A stretch of 64,000 nt of DNA from Rhizobium sp. Q54 (GCA_945947575.1 CAMEYM010000010.1:29599-93598); one strand, 5' to 3'. Shown: positions 28,487 to 42,526, counted from the stretch's first letter. A program made the numbers and translations. The notes: generated by a model not told the origin, from the letters alone.

Positions 28487-30668
28487 CGATTTGCAGGCGG
28501 ACACCGTTGGGCGCCGGCGCGCGCGTCACCCAGTCGCGCACAACCGACTGCACGTTGACGCTGCGTTCGGCGCGCAGCAGCAAGCGGTAGCGGTGCCGGC
28601 CGCGCAGGAGCGCGAGGGGCGCCGGCGCCGGCCCTAGCACGCGCACGCCGTCAAGGCGTGGCGCGGCGCGCGACAATGCATGCGCGTGCGCTTCGACCCG
28701 CGGCGCGTCGTGCCCCGACACGATGAGCGCGACCAGGCGGCCGAACGGCGGCCACCCGCCCGCGCGACGATCCTCGGACTCGCGCGCCAGGAATCCGGCG
28801 CGGTCGCCCGACAGCAGCGCCTCGATCACGGGATGGTCCGGCAGATACGTTTGCAGGTAGACGCGGCCGGGACGCTCGGCACGGCCGGCGCGCCCCGCCA
28901 CCTGGCTGAGCAGCTGAAAGGTGCGCTCGGAGGCGCGCAGATCGCCGCCGCCGAGTCCCAGATCGGCGTCGACCACGGCGACCACCGTGAGCAGCGGGAA
29001 GTGGTGACCTTTGGCGACGATCTGGGTGCCGATGAGGATGTCGACCGCATGCTCGGCGACGGCACGCACCATTGCCGCGGCGCCGGCCGGGCCGGTGATG
29101 GTATCGCTGGCCATGACGGCGGCGCGCGCTTCGGGAAACAGCTCGCGCACTTCTTCGTGGATGCGCTCGACGCCGGGGCCGCACGGAGCGAGGGAGTCGA
29201 GCGACGCGCAGGCGGGACATGCCTTGGGCAGCGGCACGGAATGCCCGCAGTGGTGACAGGCGAGGCGACCGACATAGCGGTGCTCGACCAGCCACGCCTG
29301 GCAGTTCGGACACTGCATGCGGTGGCCGCACGTGCGGCACAGGGTGAGCGGAGCGTAGCCGCGGCGATTGAGGAACAGCATCGCCTGACTGCCCTCGCCC
29401 AGCGCGCGCGTCACAGCGTCGACGACCACGGGCGAGAGCCAGCGGCCGCGCGCCGGCGGCGCCGCACGCATGTCGACGGCGCGGATGGCAGGCAACTGGG
29501 CGTCGCCGTGACGCTCGGGCAGATGAATGGCCGTGTAGCGGCCGGCCTCGACGTTGACGACAGTTTCGAGGGACGGCGTCGCCGACGCCAGCACCACCGG
29601 CAGACCCGCGATGTGGCCGCGCGCCACGGCCATGTCGCGCGCGTTGTAGATGACTCCCTCCTCCTGCTTGTAGGAAGCGTCGTGCTCCTCGTCGATGACG
29701 ATTAGGCCGAGGTTGGCAAAGGGCAGGAACAACGCCGAGCGCGCGCCGACGACGACCTGGGCGCGGCCCTCGGCGACGGCGCGCCAGGTATTGCGGCGGG
29801 TCGCCATCGACAGCTCCGAGTGCCATTCCGACGGTGCGGCGCCGAAGCGGACGTGGAAGCGCTCGAGCCACTGCGCCGTGAGCGAGATCTCCGGCACCAG
29901 CACGAGGACCTGCTGACCCTGCGCGAGCGACTCCGCGACGGCATCGAGGTAGACCTCGGTTTTGCCCGAGCCGGTGACGCCGTCGAGCACGGTGACGGAG
30001 AAGGTGCGGGCTCGTACGCGGGCGCGCAGCTCGCGCGCGGCGGCGTCCTGAGCGGGCGATAGCGTGACCGCGGCCGTGGCGCGCAGCGGGATATGCTCGA
30101 TCGCAGCGAGCATGGCGGGACTCAGCAGGCCGGCGTCGGCCATGCTGCGCACGACACCGGCGCTGACCTCGGCCTCGCGCGCGAGATCGGCGGCGGCACG
30201 GACGACGCCGTCGGCGAGCACCGCGGCGACGCGCTGGCGGGCGTCGGTCATGCGGCCGGAGCCGGCGTGCGAGAGCACGTAGCCGGTGCGGGCCTGCGGC
30301 GGCTCGAGCGCGGCAGGCACGCTGAGCGCCAGGCGCAGCACGGCGCCGAGTGGTGCCACGGTGTAGTTGGCGACCCACGCGAGGAAGGCGCGCGTGGTCT
30401 CGGACCACGGCGGCAAATCGATGCGCTCGGCGATGGAGCGCAGCTTGTCCGCGGCAACGTCGCCGACGCCTTCGCTCCACACGATGCCGCTGACGCGCCG
30501 AGGACCGAGCGGCACGTGCACGTAGTCACCGGGTGCGAGCGCGAGCCCGTCCGGTACGACGTAATCGTACACGTTCGCGAACGGCAGCGGCAACAACACG
30601 CCGACGCGCGCACCCGGATGAAAAACCGGAGCAGAGCGCGCCGCTACGCTGGCGGGCATGGGAGGCAT
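28461..30668 (-). CDS. priA: Primosomal replication protein, PriA helicase
   Basis: A 735-residue 3'-5' helicase that reloads replication forks at stalled or D-loop structures. The N-terminal DNA-binding part opens [16 protein letters not shown]. The helicase has Walker [13 protein letters not shown], the DEEH box [14 protein letters not shown] and the later [12 protein letters not shown] and QVAGRAGR motifs. Eight zinc cysteines appear as CRTC, CPNC, CHHC and CPAC at about residues 440-485. Two in-frame ATGs (30668 and 30659) are possible; both lie against the divergent DUF484 gene, so the promoters must be inside or across the coding ends. Confidence 0.96.
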   Translation of the reverse strand: MPPMPASVAARSAPVFHPGARVGVLLPLPFANVYDYVVPDGLALAPGDYVHVPLGPRRVSGIVWSEGVGDVAADKLRSIAERIDLPPWSETTRAFLAWVANYTVAPLGAVLRLALSVPAALEPPQARTGYVLSHAGSGRMTDARQRVAAVLADGVVRAAADLAREAEVSAGVVRSMADAGLLSPAMLAAIEHIPLRATAAVTLSPAQDAAARELRARVRARTFSVTVLDGVTGSGKTEVYLDAVAESLAQGQQVLVLVPEISLTAQWLERFHVRFGAAPSEWHSELSMATRRNTWRAVAEGRAQVVVGARSALFLPFANLGLIVIDEEHDASYKQEEGVIYNARDMAVARGHIAGLPVVLASATPSLETVVNVEAGRYTAIHLPERHGDAQLPAIRAVDMRAAPPARGRWLSPVVVDAVTRALGEGSQAMLFLNRRGYAPLTLCRTCGHRMQCPNCQAWLVEHRYVGRLACHHCGHSVPLPKACPACASLDSLAPCGPGVERIHEEVRELFPEARAAVMASDTITGPAGAAAMVRAVAEHAVDILIGTQIVAKGHHFPLLTVVAVVDADLGLGGGDLRASERTFQLLSQVAGRAGRAERPGRVYLQTYLPDHPVIEALLSGDRAGFLARESEDRRAGGWPPFGRLVALIVSGHDAPRVEAHAHALSRAAPRLDGVRVLGPAPAPLALLRGRHRYRLLLRAERSVNVQSVVRDWVTRAPAPNGVRLQIDVDPYSFL

Positions 30669-30684
30669 CGCCTACACTGTGCCG

Positions 30685-31407
30685 GTGAGCACCAAGCTCG
30701 ACAATGCGTTTCACACCGCCGATGAGCGCCCTAGCGCGGCCGATGTCGCCGCCTACCTCGCCCGCCATCCGGATTTCCTCAACGAGCGGCCGGAGCTTCT
30801 GGAAGCCCTGACGCCGCCCGCCGAGCGCAGCGGCCGCCGCGTGCTCGACATGCAACGCTACATGCTGGCGCGCCTGCAGGGCACGCTGCGCGAGTCCCGC
30901 GCCCGCGAGGCCGAGCTGCTGGCTTCGGTGCGTGCCAACCGCACCAGCGCGGCGCGCACGCATGCGGCGGTGCTGGCTCTATGCGATTCGGGCGCACTCG
31001 ACAACCTTGTGGAGATCATCAGCAACGACCTGCCCACCCTGCTCGAGGTTGACGTCGTCGTCATCGGCGTCGAGGCGGAGCCGGAGCGCACAGGGTCGCT
31101 GCACTCAACGGCGGGGGTTTGCCTTTTGCCGAGCGGCTCGGTGGAAGCGCTGCTGGGCACGTCGCGCGACGTGTTGCTCACGCTCTCGCTCGGTCCGGAG
31201 GCGCAGCTCTTTGGCGGCGCCGCCGCGTTGGTGAAGTCGGCCGCGTTCCTGCGGCTGCGGTTGGGGCCGCCGGGCCGGCCCGCCATGCTGGCGCTGGGCA
31301 GCCGTGACATACAGCGCTTCGCACCGGGCCAGGGCACCGACATGCTGGCGTTCCTTGCCGAAGGTCTTGGCCGGCGCATGCGGGAATGGCTGGACTACGC
31401 GCTGTAG
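30685..31407 (+). CDS. DUF484 family protein
   Basis: A 240-residue protein of the DUF484 family, which has a GAF-like fold and no firm biochemical role. It contains the typical opening [28 protein letters not shown], split by family motifs, and the coiled region [13 protein letters not shown]. It precedes xerC with a 22-base overlap, the same order seen in many proteobacteria. The start is taken as GTG 30685; an ATG at 30658 in frame would overlap the priA start. Function in cell division or recombination is only guilt by association. Confidence 0.88.
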   Translation: MSTKLDNAFHTADERPSAADVAAYLARHPDFLNERPELLEALTPPAERSGRRVLDMQRYMLARLQGTLRESRAREAELLASVRANRTSAARTHAAVLALCDSGALDNLVEIISNDLPTLLEVDVVVIGVEAEPERTGSLHSTAGVCLLPSGSVEALLGTSRDVLLTLSLGPEAQLFGGAAALVKSAAFLRLRLGPPGRPAMLALGSRDIQRFAPGQGTDMLAFLAEGLGRRMREWLDYAL

Positions 31408-32342
31408 AGCCAATCCGCGCCGAGGCGAGTGTTCGCGCCGCCGTCACCGATTGGGCCACGTGGCTCGCTTCCGAGCGCCGCGCGGCCGCCAATACCCTCG
31501 CCGCCTACCAGAGCGACGTCGCCGCCTTCTTCGCGTTCCTCACCGAGCATCTGGGTCAGACGCCCACTCTCAATGACCTCGGCCGCCTGCGCGCCGCCGA
31601 CCTCCGCGCCTACATGGCGAACCGGCGCGCCAACGGATTGCAGAGCTCCTCGGTGGCGCGTGGGCTGTCGACCGTGCGCGGGTTCTTCCGCTTCCTCGAG
31701 CGCCGCGGCTTGGTCAGCAACGCCGCCATCGCCGGCGTGCGCTCGCCGAAGCTGCCGCGCGCAGTGCCCAAGCCACTGACCGTCGATGCGGCGCGCGACG
31801 TGCTGGTGACGGCGGCGGAGTCCGGCGTCGCGTGGGTGGGATTGCGCGACGTTGCGCTGCTGACACTTCTGTATGGCTGCGGACTGCGCATCGGTGAGGC
31901 GCTCGGACTCAAGCGCGCCGTCGCGCCGCTGGGAACCAGCCTGATCGTCACCGGCAAGGGCAATAAGCAGCGCATGGTGCCGATCCTCCCGGCGGTGCGC
32001 GACGCGGTGGCGGCGTATGTCGCGGCCTGCCCCCTGACGCTCGCCGCCGATGGGCCTCTCTTTGTCGGCGAGCGCGGCGCCGCGCTGCAAGCCGCGATCG
32101 TGCAGAAGCGTGTGCGCGCCATCCGCGCCGCGCTCGACCTGCCGGACACCGCAACGCCGCATGCGCTGCGCCACAGCTTCGCGACTCACCTGCTCGGCGC
32201 GGGCGGCGACTTGCGCACCATTCAGGAACTGCTGGGACATGCGTCGCTATCGACGACCCAGCGCTACACGGACGTCGACGCCGAGCGGCTGCGCGAGGTC
32301 TACGACAAGGCGCACCCCCGCGCGCGTTCGCGCCCGAGCTAG
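31386..32342 (+). CDS. xerC: Tyrosine recombinase XerC
   Basis: A 318-residue recombinase that resolves chromosome dimers at dif together with XerD. The N-terminal SAM-like domain spans about 15-110. The catalytic domain has Arg in [13 protein letters not shown], Lys in VTGKGNKQR, His-Arg in [14 protein letters not shown], His in [12 protein letters not shown] and Tyr in the same segment. The overlap with DUF484 and the chromosomal context favour XerC over a phage or transposon integrase. Its stop is interlocked with that of the convergent patatin gene (shared CTAG). Confidence 0.93.
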   Translation: MAGLRAVEPIRAEASVRAAVTDWATWLASERRAAANTLAAYQSDVAAFFAFLTEHLGQTPTLNDLGRLRAADLRAYMANRRANGLQSSSVARGLSTVRGFFRFLERRGLVSNAAIAGVRSPKLPRAVPKPLTVDAARDVLVTAAESGVAWVGLRDVALLTLLYGCGLRIGEALGLKRAVAPLGTSLIVTGKGNKQRMVPILPAVRDAVAAYVAACPLTLAADGPLFVGERGAALQAAIVQKRVRAIRAALDLPDTATPHALRHSFATHLLGAGGDLRTIQELLGHASLSTTQRYTDVDAERLREVYDKAHPRARSRPS

Positions 32343-33169
32343 GCGAGGGCGCGCAGCGCCTGGGCGCTGCGTTCGACGCAGGCGCGGCCCTCGGCAATCA
32401 CGGCACCGGCACGCTCGAACTGGAACGGCCCGACGCCACTGAGGTTCGGCACCAGAACGATGTCGGCGGGTTCGCTGGCGAATCGGGCGAGCGTGATTTG
32501 CACCTGCATGATCGTGACCGCGCGGGCCATCGCCTCGAAGTACGATGGCCGATTGGCACGCCACCCGCGCAGGCGCTCCAGCATGGTGCGCGGCTCGCGC
32601 GGCTCGCTGCGCCACAGGCGCGAGCTGTTGACGTCCACCGCGATGACGATGTCGGCCCCAAGAGAGCGCGCGGCGGAAACCGGCACCGGGTTCACCAAAC
32701 CACCGTCGAGCAGCCACTGGGTGCCGACCTGCACCGGCGTGAAGATCCCTGGCAGGCCGATGGAGGCCCGCACCGCGCGGGCGATGGCGCCGGTTCGCAG
32801 CCATACCTCGCCGCCACTTTCGATGTCGGTCGCCACTGCGGCGAACGGCACGGCGCACTCCTCGATGTCGCCGCCAATGCCGTGCTCCGCCAGCAGCGTC
32901 TCGATGCGGGCGCCGTCGATCAGGCCGCCGCGCGCGATGCGCACATCGAGCAGGCGTGCCATGCCGCGCCAGTGCAACGCGTCGGCCCAGGTGTGCAGCG
33001 CCGGCAGACGACCCATGGCGTGGGCAGCGCCGACCAGCGCGCCCATCGACGTGCCGCACACGACGTCCGGCACTACGCCAAGGTCGGCGAGCGCTTCGAG
33101 CACGCCGATATGGGCCCACCCGCGCGCCGAGCCGCCGCCCAATGCCACGCCGATGCGTGGGCGGCTCAT
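32339..33169 (-). CDS. Patatin-like phospholipase
   Basis: A 276-residue protein of the bacterial patatin/RssA type. The oxyanion loop [14 protein letters not shown] is at residue 11, the nucleophile Ser in GTSMG at 39-43, and the catalytic Asp in DGG near 155, so the dyad is complete. Such enzymes hydrolyse acyl lipids, but the substrate of this subgroup is not established. No signal peptide is present. It lies between xerC (convergent) and lpd, 9 bases downstream of the lpd end on the other side. Confidence 0.9.
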   Translation of the reverse strand: MSRPRIGVALGGGSARGWAHIGVLEALADLGVVPDVVCGTSMGALVGAAHAMGRLPALHTWADALHWRGMARLLDVRIARGGLIDGARIETLLAEHGIGGDIEECAVPFAAVATDIESGGEVWLRTGAIARAVRASIGLPGIFTPVQVGTQWLLDGGLVNPVPVSAARSLGADIVIAVDVNSSRLWRSEPREPRTMLERLRGWRANRPSYFEAMARAVTIMQVQITLARFASEPADIVLVPNLSGVGPFQFERAGAVIAEGRACVERSAQALRALA

Positions 33170-33178
33170 GAATTGAGG

Positions 33179-34588
33179 CTAGAGATGAAGCACGCGGCCG
33201 GCGGCATCGAGGGCCGCCTCCTTCATCGCCTCGGCGAGGGTAGGGTGGGCGTGGCAGGTGCGCGCGATGTCCTCGGCGGAGCCGCCGAACTCCATCGCCA
33301 GCACCGCCTCATGGATGAGGGTGCCGGCCTCGGCGCCGATGATGTGCACGCCGAGCACGCGGTCGGTGCGCTTGTCGGCGAGGATCTTCACGAAGCCATC
33401 GGTGTAGCCGTTGGCGCGGGCGCGCGGCGTCGCGGTGAACGGGAACTTGCCGACGGCGTACTCGACGCCTTCGTCCTTGAGGGACTGCTCGGTGCGGCCC
33501 ACCGAGGCGATCTCGGGCCACGTGTACACGACGCCCGGCACGGTATTGTAATCGACGTGGCCGACGCGGCCGGCGATCGTCTCGACGCAGGCAACGCCGT
33601 CCTCGGACGCCTTGTGCGCGAGCATCGGGCCGGCGACGCAGTCGCCGATGGCATAGACGCCTTGGACATTGGTGGCGAAGGCGTTGTTCACGACGATGAA
33701 GCCCTTGGCGTCGCGTTCGACGCCGAGCGCTTCCAGGCCGAGGTCGGCGGTGTTGGGCTTGCGGCCGATCGCCACCAGAACGACGTCGGCAGTCACCTTC
33801 TCGGTTGCGCCGCCGGCGGCGGGCTCCAGAGACAACGTGACGTCGGTTTTGCCGGCCCTGGCGCCGGTGACCTTGGTGGACAGGCGGAAGCTCAGACCTT
33901 GGCGGACGAACAGCCGTTGCGCGAGGGTCGCCACCTCGGTGTCCACGCCAGGCAGGATGCGATCGAGGAACTCGACCACCGTCACCTCGGCGCCGAGGCG
34001 CGCCCATACCGAGCCGAGCTCAAGCCCGATGTAGCCGGCGCCGATCACGACGAGACGCTTCGGCACCGCGGCCAGCGTCAGCGCGCCGGTCGAGGAGACG
34101 ATGCGCTCCTCGTCGAAGGCGATGCCAGGCAGTCCGGCGGGTGTCGAGCCGGTGGCAATGAGCACGCGGGTCGCCGCCACCGTCTGCTTGGCGCCCGCCG
34201 CGTCGGTGACTTCGACCCTGCCAGGCGCCGCGATGCGTGCGGTGCCGCGGATGTGGGTGATCTGGTGCTTCTTGAAGAGGAAGGCGACCCCCTTGGTGTT
34301 GGCGTCCACGACCTTGTCCTTGCGCGCCATCATGGCGGCGAGGTCGAAGGTCACGCCTTGGACAGCGATGCCATGCTGGCCAAGGCCGTGGCTGGTCTCG
34401 GCGAACAGATGCGACGACTGCAGTAGCGCCTTGGACGGGATGCAGCCGATGTTGAGGCAGGTACCGCCGAGGCGCTCGCGCGATTCGACGACACCGACGG
34501 TCATGCCGAGCTGGGCGGCGCGGATAGCCGCGACGTAACCGCCCGGTCCCGCGCCGATCACCACGAGGTCGTAGCTGGGATCGGCCAT
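33179..34588 (-). CDS. lpd: Dihydrolipoamide dehydrogenase
   Basis: The E3 component that reoxidises the lipoyl groups of 2-oxoglutarate dehydrogenase and similar complexes, passing electrons to NAD. At 469 residues it has the FAD site VIGAGPGGYVAAIRAAQLG, the redox disulfide GGTCLNIGCIPSK, the NAD site VVIGAGYIGLELGS and the C-terminal active-site HAHPTLAEAMKEA. The start is the ATG at 34588 with GGAG upstream, where homology begins; the longer frame has no homology. It is the last gene of the TCA block and is separated from odhB by a small secreted-protein gene. Confidence 0.97.
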   Translation of the reverse strand: MADPSYDLVVIGAGPGGYVAAIRAAQLGMTVGVVESRERLGGTCLNIGCIPSKALLQSSHLFAETSHGLGQHGIAVQGVTFDLAAMMARKDKVVDANTKGVAFLFKKHQITHIRGTARIAAPGRVEVTDAAGAKQTVAATRVLIATGSTPAGLPGIAFDEERIVSSTGALTLAAVPKRLVVIGAGYIGLELGSVWARLGAEVTVVEFLDRILPGVDTEVATLAQRLFVRQGLSFRLSTKVTGARAGKTDVTLSLEPAAGGATEKVTADVVLVAIGRKPNTADLGLEALGVERDAKGFIVVNNAFATNVQGVYAIGDCVAGPMLAHKASEDGVACVETIAGRVGHVDYNTVPGVVYTWPEIASVGRTEQSLKDEGVEYAVGKFPFTATPRARANGYTDGFVKILADKRTDRVLGVHIIGAEAGTLIHEAVLAMEFGGSAEDIARTCHAHPTLAEAMKEAALDAAGRVLHL

Positions 34589-34656
34589 TGTCGCTCCGTA
34601 TCTTGCTGGGGGAGGCAATCATACATCGCCGGCGCGCGCTCTTGCGGCGACGTACC

Positions 34657-34698
34657 CTCGAAATACATGCAGGCGCGCCCATGGGGCGCGCCTGCATG
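34657..34698 (-). terminator. Long hairpin between the secreted protein and lpd
   Basis: A perfect 15-base stem, 34666-34680 with 34684-34698, around a 3-base loop, starting CATGCAGGCGCGCCC. Read on the minus strand it is followed by TATTTCG, a modest T-rich end. It lies 20 bases beyond the secreted-protein stop and 68 bases before lpd, so it likely limits transcription into lpd. Confidence 0.7.
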
Positions 34699-34718
34699 AT
34701 TGCGCGTGTCCGCGGAGA

Positions 34719-35036
34719 CTACTTCACGATCTTGCTGGCAGTGTTCACCGCCGTGGCGCCGGCGCCGCTCGTCGTATAGGTGACGGTGATCGTCATGCCG
34801 GGGGACAGGCCAACCATCATGTCGGTGGCGTTGCCGGTCGCCGCCGGTACCGTGATGGTGAGCAGCGCCGGTTCAACGCCGGCCGGGGCGTTGACCTGGC
34901 CGGCATTGTTGGTCTGGATCACGATCGTGCGCTGGTTGATCGACTTGATGAAGCCCTTCGCCTCGGCGGCCAGTGCCTGGCCGGCGAAGCTGAGAGCGGC
35001 AATCGCGGCAACGGCCGCAATCAGAAGCTTCTTCAT
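34719..35036 (-). CDS. Small secreted protein of unknown function
   Basis: A 105-residue exported protein. A clear signal peptide (residues 1-21, MKKLLIAAVAAIAALSFA then GQALA) is followed by a beta-rich mature part: AKGFIKSINQRTIVIQTNN, ALLTITVPAATG and GMTITVTYTTSG. The plan (short signal, GxIxSI opening, VTYT near the end) is reminiscent of DUF1344-like proteins, but I am not sure. GGGAGGA 8 bases before ATG 35036 makes the start firm. It is unusual to find this gene between odhB and lpd, where these two normally adjoin. Confidence 0.7.
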   Translation of the reverse strand: MKKLLIAAVAAIAALSFAGQALAAEAKGFIKSINQRTIVIQTNNAGQVNAPAGVEPALLTITVPAATGNATDMMVGLSPGMTITVTYTTSGAGATAVNTASKIVK

Positions 35037-35121
35037 TCTTGGTCCTCCCCATGGATGCAAACGGTGCGACGCAAGGATGCCCTGCGCGCAATTGACGCAC
35101 AAGACCCGTGAAACCAGTCAC

Positions 35122-36333
35122 TTAGAGGTCGAGCAGGAACCGGTCTGGTTGCTCGATGCATTCCTTGACGCGCACCAGGAAGGTGACGGCTTCGCGGCCG
35201 TCCACGAGCCGGTGATCGCAGGTGAGCGCGACGTACATCATCGGCCGAATCACGACCTGATCGCCCGCGGCAACCGGGCGATTCTCGATCTTGTGCATGC
35301 CGAGGATGCCGGACTGCGGCGGGTTGAGGATCGGTGTCGATAGCAGGGAGCCGAATACTCCACCGTTGGTGATGGTAAACGTGCCGCCCTGGATCTCCTC
35401 GAGCGTCAGCTTGCCGTCGCGGGAACGCCGGGCGAGATCGCCGATGCGCTTCTCGATGTCTGCGAACGACAACGTGTCGGCATCGCGCACGACCGGCACC
35501 ACCAGGCCCTGCGGGGCGCTCACCGCGACACCGATGTCGTAGTGGTTCTTGAACACGATGTCCTCGCCGTCGATCTGCGCGTTGACCGAGGGGATGTCCT
35601 TGAGCGCGACGATGGCGGCGCGCACGAAGAACGACATGAAGCCGAGCTTCACGCCGTGGCGCTGCTCGTACTCATCCTTGTACTTGGTGCGCAGCGCAGT
35701 GACCGCGCTCATGTCCACCTCGTTGAACGTGGTGAGCATGGCCGCGGTGTTCTGCGCTTCCTTGAGACGCTCGGCGATGGTGCGGCGCAGGCGCGTCATG
35801 CGCACGCGCTCCTCGCGCGCATGCACCGGCCGCGGGCCCTTCGGGGCCGGCGGCGGTGACGGCGCGGCGGCCCTCTTGTCGCCAGCCTTGTCGAGGTAGG
35901 CGAGCACGTCCGCCTTCACGATGCGGCCGCCCTTTCCCGACGCCGGTACGGCCTCGGGATCGACCTTTGCCTCAGCAACGATTCGGCGCACGGCGGGCGA
36001 CAGCATCGCCACCGCCGGCTGCTCGTCGGGGATGCGGGTTGCCGCGGCCGGCGTCGGCGGAGCAGGCTTCTGCTTCGGCGTGGACCGCGCGCCCTCGCCC
36101 TCGGCAATCGCACCGAGAACGCCGTTGACCTTCACGGTCGCGCCCTGCGGCGCCAAGATGCGCTCGAGGCGGCCGGAGGCGGGCGCGTGCACCTCAACGG
36201 CGACCTTGTCGGTTTCCAGGGTGACAAGCGGCTCGTCGGCGACAACGGCGTCGCCGGCGTTGCGGAACCAGCGCGCAACGGTCGCCTCGCTGATCGACTC
36301 GCCGAGGCTCGGCACTTTGATCTCGATGCTCAT
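35122..36333 (-). CDS. odhB: 2-oxoglutarate dehydrogenase E2, dihydrolipoyl succinyltransferase
   Basis: The core of the 2-oxoglutarate dehydrogenase complex, moving succinyl groups to coenzyme A. The 403-residue protein has a lipoyl domain (residues 1-75) with the lipoylated Lys in ETDKVAVEV, a peripheral subunit-binding domain at about 112-146 ([16 protein letters not shown]), a Pro/Ala linker and the catalytic domain ending in the active-site [16 protein letters not shown]. The ATG at 36333 begins [14 protein letters not shown], the family start. It follows sucA by 13 bases. Confidence 0.96.
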   Translation of the reverse strand: MSIEIKVPSLGESISEATVARWFRNAGDAVVADEPLVTLETDKVAVEVHAPASGRLERILAPQGATVKVNGVLGAIAEGEGARSTPKQKPAPPTPAAATRIPDEQPAVAMLSPAVRRIVAEAKVDPEAVPASGKGGRIVKADVLAYLDKAGDKRAAAPSPPPAPKGPRPVHAREERVRMTRLRRTIAERLKEAQNTAAMLTTFNEVDMSAVTALRTKYKDEYEQRHGVKLGFMSFFVRAAIVALKDIPSVNAQIDGEDIVFKNHYDIGVAVSAPQGLVVPVVRDADTLSFADIEKRIGDLARRSRDGKLTLEEIQGGTFTITNGGVFGSLLSTPILNPPQSGILGMHKIENRPVAAGDQVVIRPMMYVALTCDHRLVDGREAVTFLVRVKECIEQPDRFLLDL

Positions 36334-36346
36334 GCCCAGGGCTCCG

Positions 36347-39181
36347 TTACGTCGCCAGCGCCGCCGCGACCACCTGGCTCTGCAGCGCCTGATGCTGGCG
36401 GAGCGAGCCGGGCGCCGGAGCGGCCATGGCGGGCGGGCCAGCATAGCGCAGCCGCGGCGCGGCCGGGCGCTGGCGAGCGAGCAATTCCTCGACATAGGCG
36501 CGCGCGAACAGCCAGGCGCCGGCATTCTTCGGCTCCTCCTGGCACCACATCACCTCCGCTTTCGGAAAGCGTGCCAGCTCTTCCGCAAGGGATTCGGCCG
36601 GGAATGGATACAGCTGCTCGAGGCGCAGCACGTAGACATCGTGGACGCCGCTCGCTTCCTTGGCGTCGAGCAGATCGTAGTAGACCTTGCCCGAGCAGAT
36701 CACCACTCGGCGGATTTCGTGGTCTGGCTTGAGCGCCGCGTCGTCGTCCCACAGCACGCGATGGAAGGTGCGGCCGTGATCCATGTCGGCGAGGTTTGAC
36801 ACCGCGCGTTTGTGGCGCAGCAGCGACTTCGGCGCCATGACGATGAGCGGCTTGCGGAAGTCGCGGTGCAGCTGGCGGCGCAGCACGTGGAAGTAGCTCG
36901 CCGGGGTAGTCGGATAGACGACCTGCAGATTGTCTTCGGCGCACAACTGCAGGTAGCGCTCCAGCCGCGCCGAAGAGTGCTCGGGCCCCTGCCCCTCCTG
37001 GCCGTGCGGCAACAACGCGACGAGGCCGGACATGCGCAGCCACTTGCTCTCGGCGCTGGCCAGGAACTGGTCGAACATCACTTGGGCGCCGTTGGCGAAG
37101 TCGCCGAACTGCGCCTCCCATAGGATGAGGCCGTTGGGCTCGGCGAGGGTGTAGCCGTACTCGAAGCCGAGCACGGCTTCCTCGGAGAGCAAGCTATCGA
37201 CGACCTCGAACTCGCCTTGTGCGTCTTCGAGGTGCTCGAGCGGCACGTAGCGGCTCTCGTCGGTCTGGTTCACCAGCACCGCGTGGCGTTGCGAGAACGT
37301 GCCGCGGCCCGAGTCTTGCCCCGACAGCCGCACTTTGAAGCCCTCGCGCAGCAACGTGGCGAAGGCGAGCGACTCGGCGGTCGCCCAATCGATGCCGGTA
37401 CCGGCGAGAATCGTTTCGCGGCGGCGGCCGAGAATCTTGCGCACGGTGGGATGCGCCTCGAACGTCTCGGGGATGCGAGTGAGCGGTTCGGCAAGACTCA
37501 TCAGCTCGCGCATCGGCACCGACGTGGCGCCGCGCCGGGCGCCGTCGCGCGCCGGACGCTTGAAGCCGGACCAGCGGCCTTCCAGCCAGTCCGCCTTGTT
37601 CGGGCGGTAGGACTTCGCCGCCTTGTGGGCCTGCTCGAATCCGGCCCGGATCTCCGCGACCATCGATTCTGCTTCGGCGTCGGTCAGCACGCCCTCCCCA
37701 ACCAGACGCTCGGCGTACAGCTGGCGCGTCGAAGGATGCGCCGCGATCTTGCGGTACATGATGGGCTGGGTGAACGACGGCTCGTCCGCTTCGTTGTGGC
37801 CGAAGCGGCGGTAGCAGAACAGGTCGAGCACCACGTCCTTGCCGAACTTGTGGCGGAAGTCGGTGGCGACCTTGGCGGCATGGATGACCGCCTCCGGGTC
37901 GTCGCCGTTGACGTGCACGATCGGCGCCTGCACCGCGAGCGCGACGTCGCTCGGATACGGCGAGGAGCGCGCGAACTTCGGGCTGGTCGTGAAGCCGATC
38001 TGGTTGTTGACGATGACATGAACGGTGCCGCCGACGCGGTACCCGCGCAGCTCGGACAGCGCGAGGCACTCGGCAACGATGCCCTGGCCCGCGAACGCCG
38101 CGTCGCCGTGCATCAGGATCGACACGACGCGCTTGCGCTCGACGTCGTCGCGCTGCTCCTGCTTGGCGCGCACCTTGCCCAATACAACCGGATCGACCGC
38201 CTCGAGGTGCGAGGGGTTGGCGCATAGCGAGACGTGCATGCGCTTGCCGGCGATGTCGCGATCCGCGGACGTGCCGAGGTGGTACTTCACATCGCCGGAG
38301 CCCTGCACGTCGCCGGGCATCGAGGGCACGCCCTCGAACTCCGACAGGATGGCGGTCACCGGCTTCTTGACGATGTTGGCGAGCACGTTCAGGCGGCCGC
38401 GGTGCGGCATGCCGAGCACGACCTCCTCGACGCCGTGCTGCACGGCGCGATCGAGGATCGATTCGAGCGCACACAGAAGGGACTCGGCGCCGTCGAGGCC
38501 GAAGCGCTTGGTGCCGGTGTACTTGACCGCCAGGAAGCGCTCGAAGGTCTCCGCCTCGGCGAGCTGGCGCAGGATGGCGCGCTTGCTGCGCGCCGAGTAG
38601 TGCTGGCGGTACTCGGGCGTCTCGATGCGCACCTGCAGCCAGTTGCGCTGCTCCGGCGACTGGATGTGCATGTACTCGTAGCCGATGCGGCCGCAGTACA
38701 CCTCATTCACGAAGGCGAGCACGTCGCGCAGCGTCATCGATTCCGGGCCGAGCGCGCGGTCGAGGAAGATCGGACGGTCGTAGTCCGCCAGCGTGAAGCC
38801 ATAGCTGGCAGGGTCGAGATCGGGATGGCGCGTCGCGCCGGCGAGCCCGAGGGGGTCAAGGTTGGCGCCGAGATGGCCGCGCACGCGATAGGCGCGGATC
38901 ATCATGCGGGCGCGGATCGAATCGAGGGCGGCCTGGCGAACGTCGCCGGTGACTCCGGCGAGACCGGGGCGCGCGGCGATCTCGTCTTCGAGGGGAAGCA
39001 GGATCGGCCGGCCCCAGCTCGCCTTGCGCGCGATGGTCAGGGCGTCATGGCCCGAGGCCTCATTCCCGCCGGCGACGCCGGCGAAGAACGCACGCCACCC
39101 CGTCTCCACCGATCCGGGATCGCGGAGATAGCGCTCGTAAAGGTCCTCGAGGTACGCGGAGGAGGCGCCGGACAGAACCAT
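36347..39181 (-). CDS. sucA: 2-oxoglutarate dehydrogenase E1
   Basis: The thiamine diphosphate-dependent decarboxylase of the complex, 944 residues. It has the N-terminal E2-binding part ([19 protein letters not shown]), the [16 protein letters not shown] segment, the thiamine site [15 protein letters not shown] to VNNQIGFTT, and the C-terminal [12 protein letters not shown] region. I prefer ATG 39181, which has GAGG 9 bases upstream, over a TTG five codons earlier. It leads the sucA-odhB pair and follows sucD by 74 bases. Confidence 0.96.
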   Translation of the reverse strand: MVLSGASSAYLEDLYERYLRDPGSVETGWRAFFAGVAGGNEASGHDALTIARKASWGRPILLPLEDEIAARPGLAGVTGDVRQAALDSIRARMMIRAYRVRGHLGANLDPLGLAGATRHPDLDPASYGFTLADYDRPIFLDRALGPESMTLRDVLAFVNEVYCGRIGYEYMHIQSPEQRNWLQVRIETPEYRQHYSARSKRAILRQLAEAETFERFLAVKYTGTKRFGLDGAESLLCALESILDRAVQHGVEEVVLGMPHRGRLNVLANIVKKPVTAILSEFEGVPSMPGDVQGSGDVKYHLGTSADRDIAGKRMHVSLCANPSHLEAVDPVVLGKVRAKQEQRDDVERKRVVSILMHGDAAFAGQGIVAECLALSELRGYRVGGTVHVIVNNQIGFTTSPKFARSSPYPSDVALAVQAPIVHVNGDDPEAVIHAAKVATDFRHKFGKDVVLDLFCYRRFGHNEADEPSFTQPIMYRKIAAHPSTRQLYAERLVGEGVLTDAEAESMVAEIRAGFEQAHKAAKSYRPNKADWLEGRWSGFKRPARDGARRGATSVPMRELMSLAEPLTRIPETFEAHPTVRKILGRRRETILAGTGIDWATAESLAFATLLREGFKVRLSGQDSGRGTFSQRHAVLVNQTDESRYVPLEHLEDAQGEFEVVDSLLSEEAVLGFEYGYTLAEPNGLILWEAQFGDFANGAQVMFDQFLASAESKWLRMSGLVALLPHGQEGQGPEHSSARLERYLQLCAEDNLQVVYPTTPASYFHVLRRQLHRDFRKPLIVMAPKSLLRHKRAVSNLADMDHGRTFHRVLWDDDAALKPDHEIRRVVICSGKVYYDLLDAKEASGVHDVYVLRLEQLYPFPAESLAEELARFPKAEVMWCQEEPKNAGAWLFARAYVEELLARQRPAAPRLRYAGPPAMAAPAPGSLRQHQALQSQVVAAALAT

Positions 39182-39255
39182 CTGCGGGTGCCTCAAAGAT
39201 AGTGCTCCGCGGCGGATTTGCTATCCGGCCCGTCACGTAGCCGTGAGGCGCGCCG

Positions 39256-40175
<920 letters not shown>

Positions 40176-40176
<1 letters not shown>

Positions 40177-41345
40177 CAGGCAGCGCTCCGCGTCGCAGAC
40201 ACGATTTTCTCGGCGGCGTCGGCCAAGCCGTCCGCCGCAATGATCGACAGCTTCGACTCGGCGAGGATGCGGCGGCCTTCCTCGACGTTGGTGCCTTCGA
40301 GGCGAACGACGAGCGGCACCTTCATCTGCACTTCCTTGGTCGCGGCGACGACGCCCTCAGCGATGATGTCGCAGCGATTGATGCCGGCGAAGATGTTGAC
40401 GAGGATGCCCTTCACGTTCGGGTCCTCGAGGATGATGTTGAACGCCTCGACCACGCGCTCCTTGGGCGCGCCGCCGCCGACATCCAGGAAGTTCGCGGGC
40501 TCGCCGCCCGAGTGCTTGATGAGGTCCATCGTCGCCATTGCGAGGCCGGCGCCGTTGACCAGGCAGCCGATGTCGCCGTCGAGCTTCACGTAGTTGATCG
40601 ACGCGCGCTGGGCGCGCAGCTCGGCGTGGTTCTCCTCCGTCTCGTCGCGCATGGCGTTGATGGCCGGCTGACGGAACAGCGCGTTGTCATCGATGGTGAT
40701 CTTGGCGTCGAGGGCGACGACGTTGCCCTCCTTGGTGACGCAGAGAGGATTGATCTCAACCAGCGACGCGTCGCACTCCATGTACGCCTTGTACGCGGCC
40801 ATCATGAGCGGCACGCCGGTCTTCAACTCGTTGGCCTTGAGGCCGAGCGCGAACGCCATCTTGCGCGCGTGGAACGGCTGCATGCCGGTGATCGGATCGA
40901 TAGAGACTCGCACGATCTTGTCCGGCGTCGAGGCTGCGACTTCTTCGATGTCCATGCCGCCCTCGGTCGAACCCATCAGGGTGACGCGGCTGGTGGCGCG
41001 GTCGAGGAGAACGGCGAAGTAGAGCTCGCGGGCGATATTGGCGCCCTGCTCGATGTAGACGCGGTGCACTTCCTTGCCGGCCGGGCCGGTCTGGTGGGTC
41101 ACCAGCGTCATCCCGAGGATGTCCTGGGCCGCCTTCTCGGCATCGGCCGCGGTCTTGGCGATCTTGACGCCGCCGCCCTTGCCGCGGCCGCCCGCGTGGA
41201 TCTGTGCCTTGACCACCCACACCGGGCCGCCGACTTCGCCGACGACGCGATGGATGTCGTTGGCGGCCAATACGACGCCGCCCTTGGGCACCGGTACGCC
41301 GAATTTGGCGAGCAGCGCCTTCGATTGATACTCGTGAAGATTCAT
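40176..41345 (-). CDS. sucC: Succinyl-CoA synthetase beta subunit
   Basis: The nucleotide-binding subunit, 389 residues, making ATP or GTP from succinyl-CoA. The ATP-grasp domain is visible from [18 protein letters not shown] through [18 protein letters not shown], and the C-terminal domain has [27 protein letters not shown] and [16 protein letters not shown]. It lies 68 bases downstream of mdh and directly before sucD, in the usual alphaproteobacterial mdh-sucCD-sucAB order. Confidence 0.98.
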
Positions 41346-41413
41346 CGAACCCCGTCCGGAAGGCGCTCGTTATAGGCAGCGACGGGCGTTAACGCAATTC
41401 TGCCGGGCAGCGG

Positions 41414-42526
<1,113 letters not shown>

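Noticed and set aside
31386..32342. Tyrosine recombinase as a sign of prophage or integrative element
   Set aside because: It is in the standard priA-DUF484-xerC neighbourhood with no phage genes or attachment repeat nearby.
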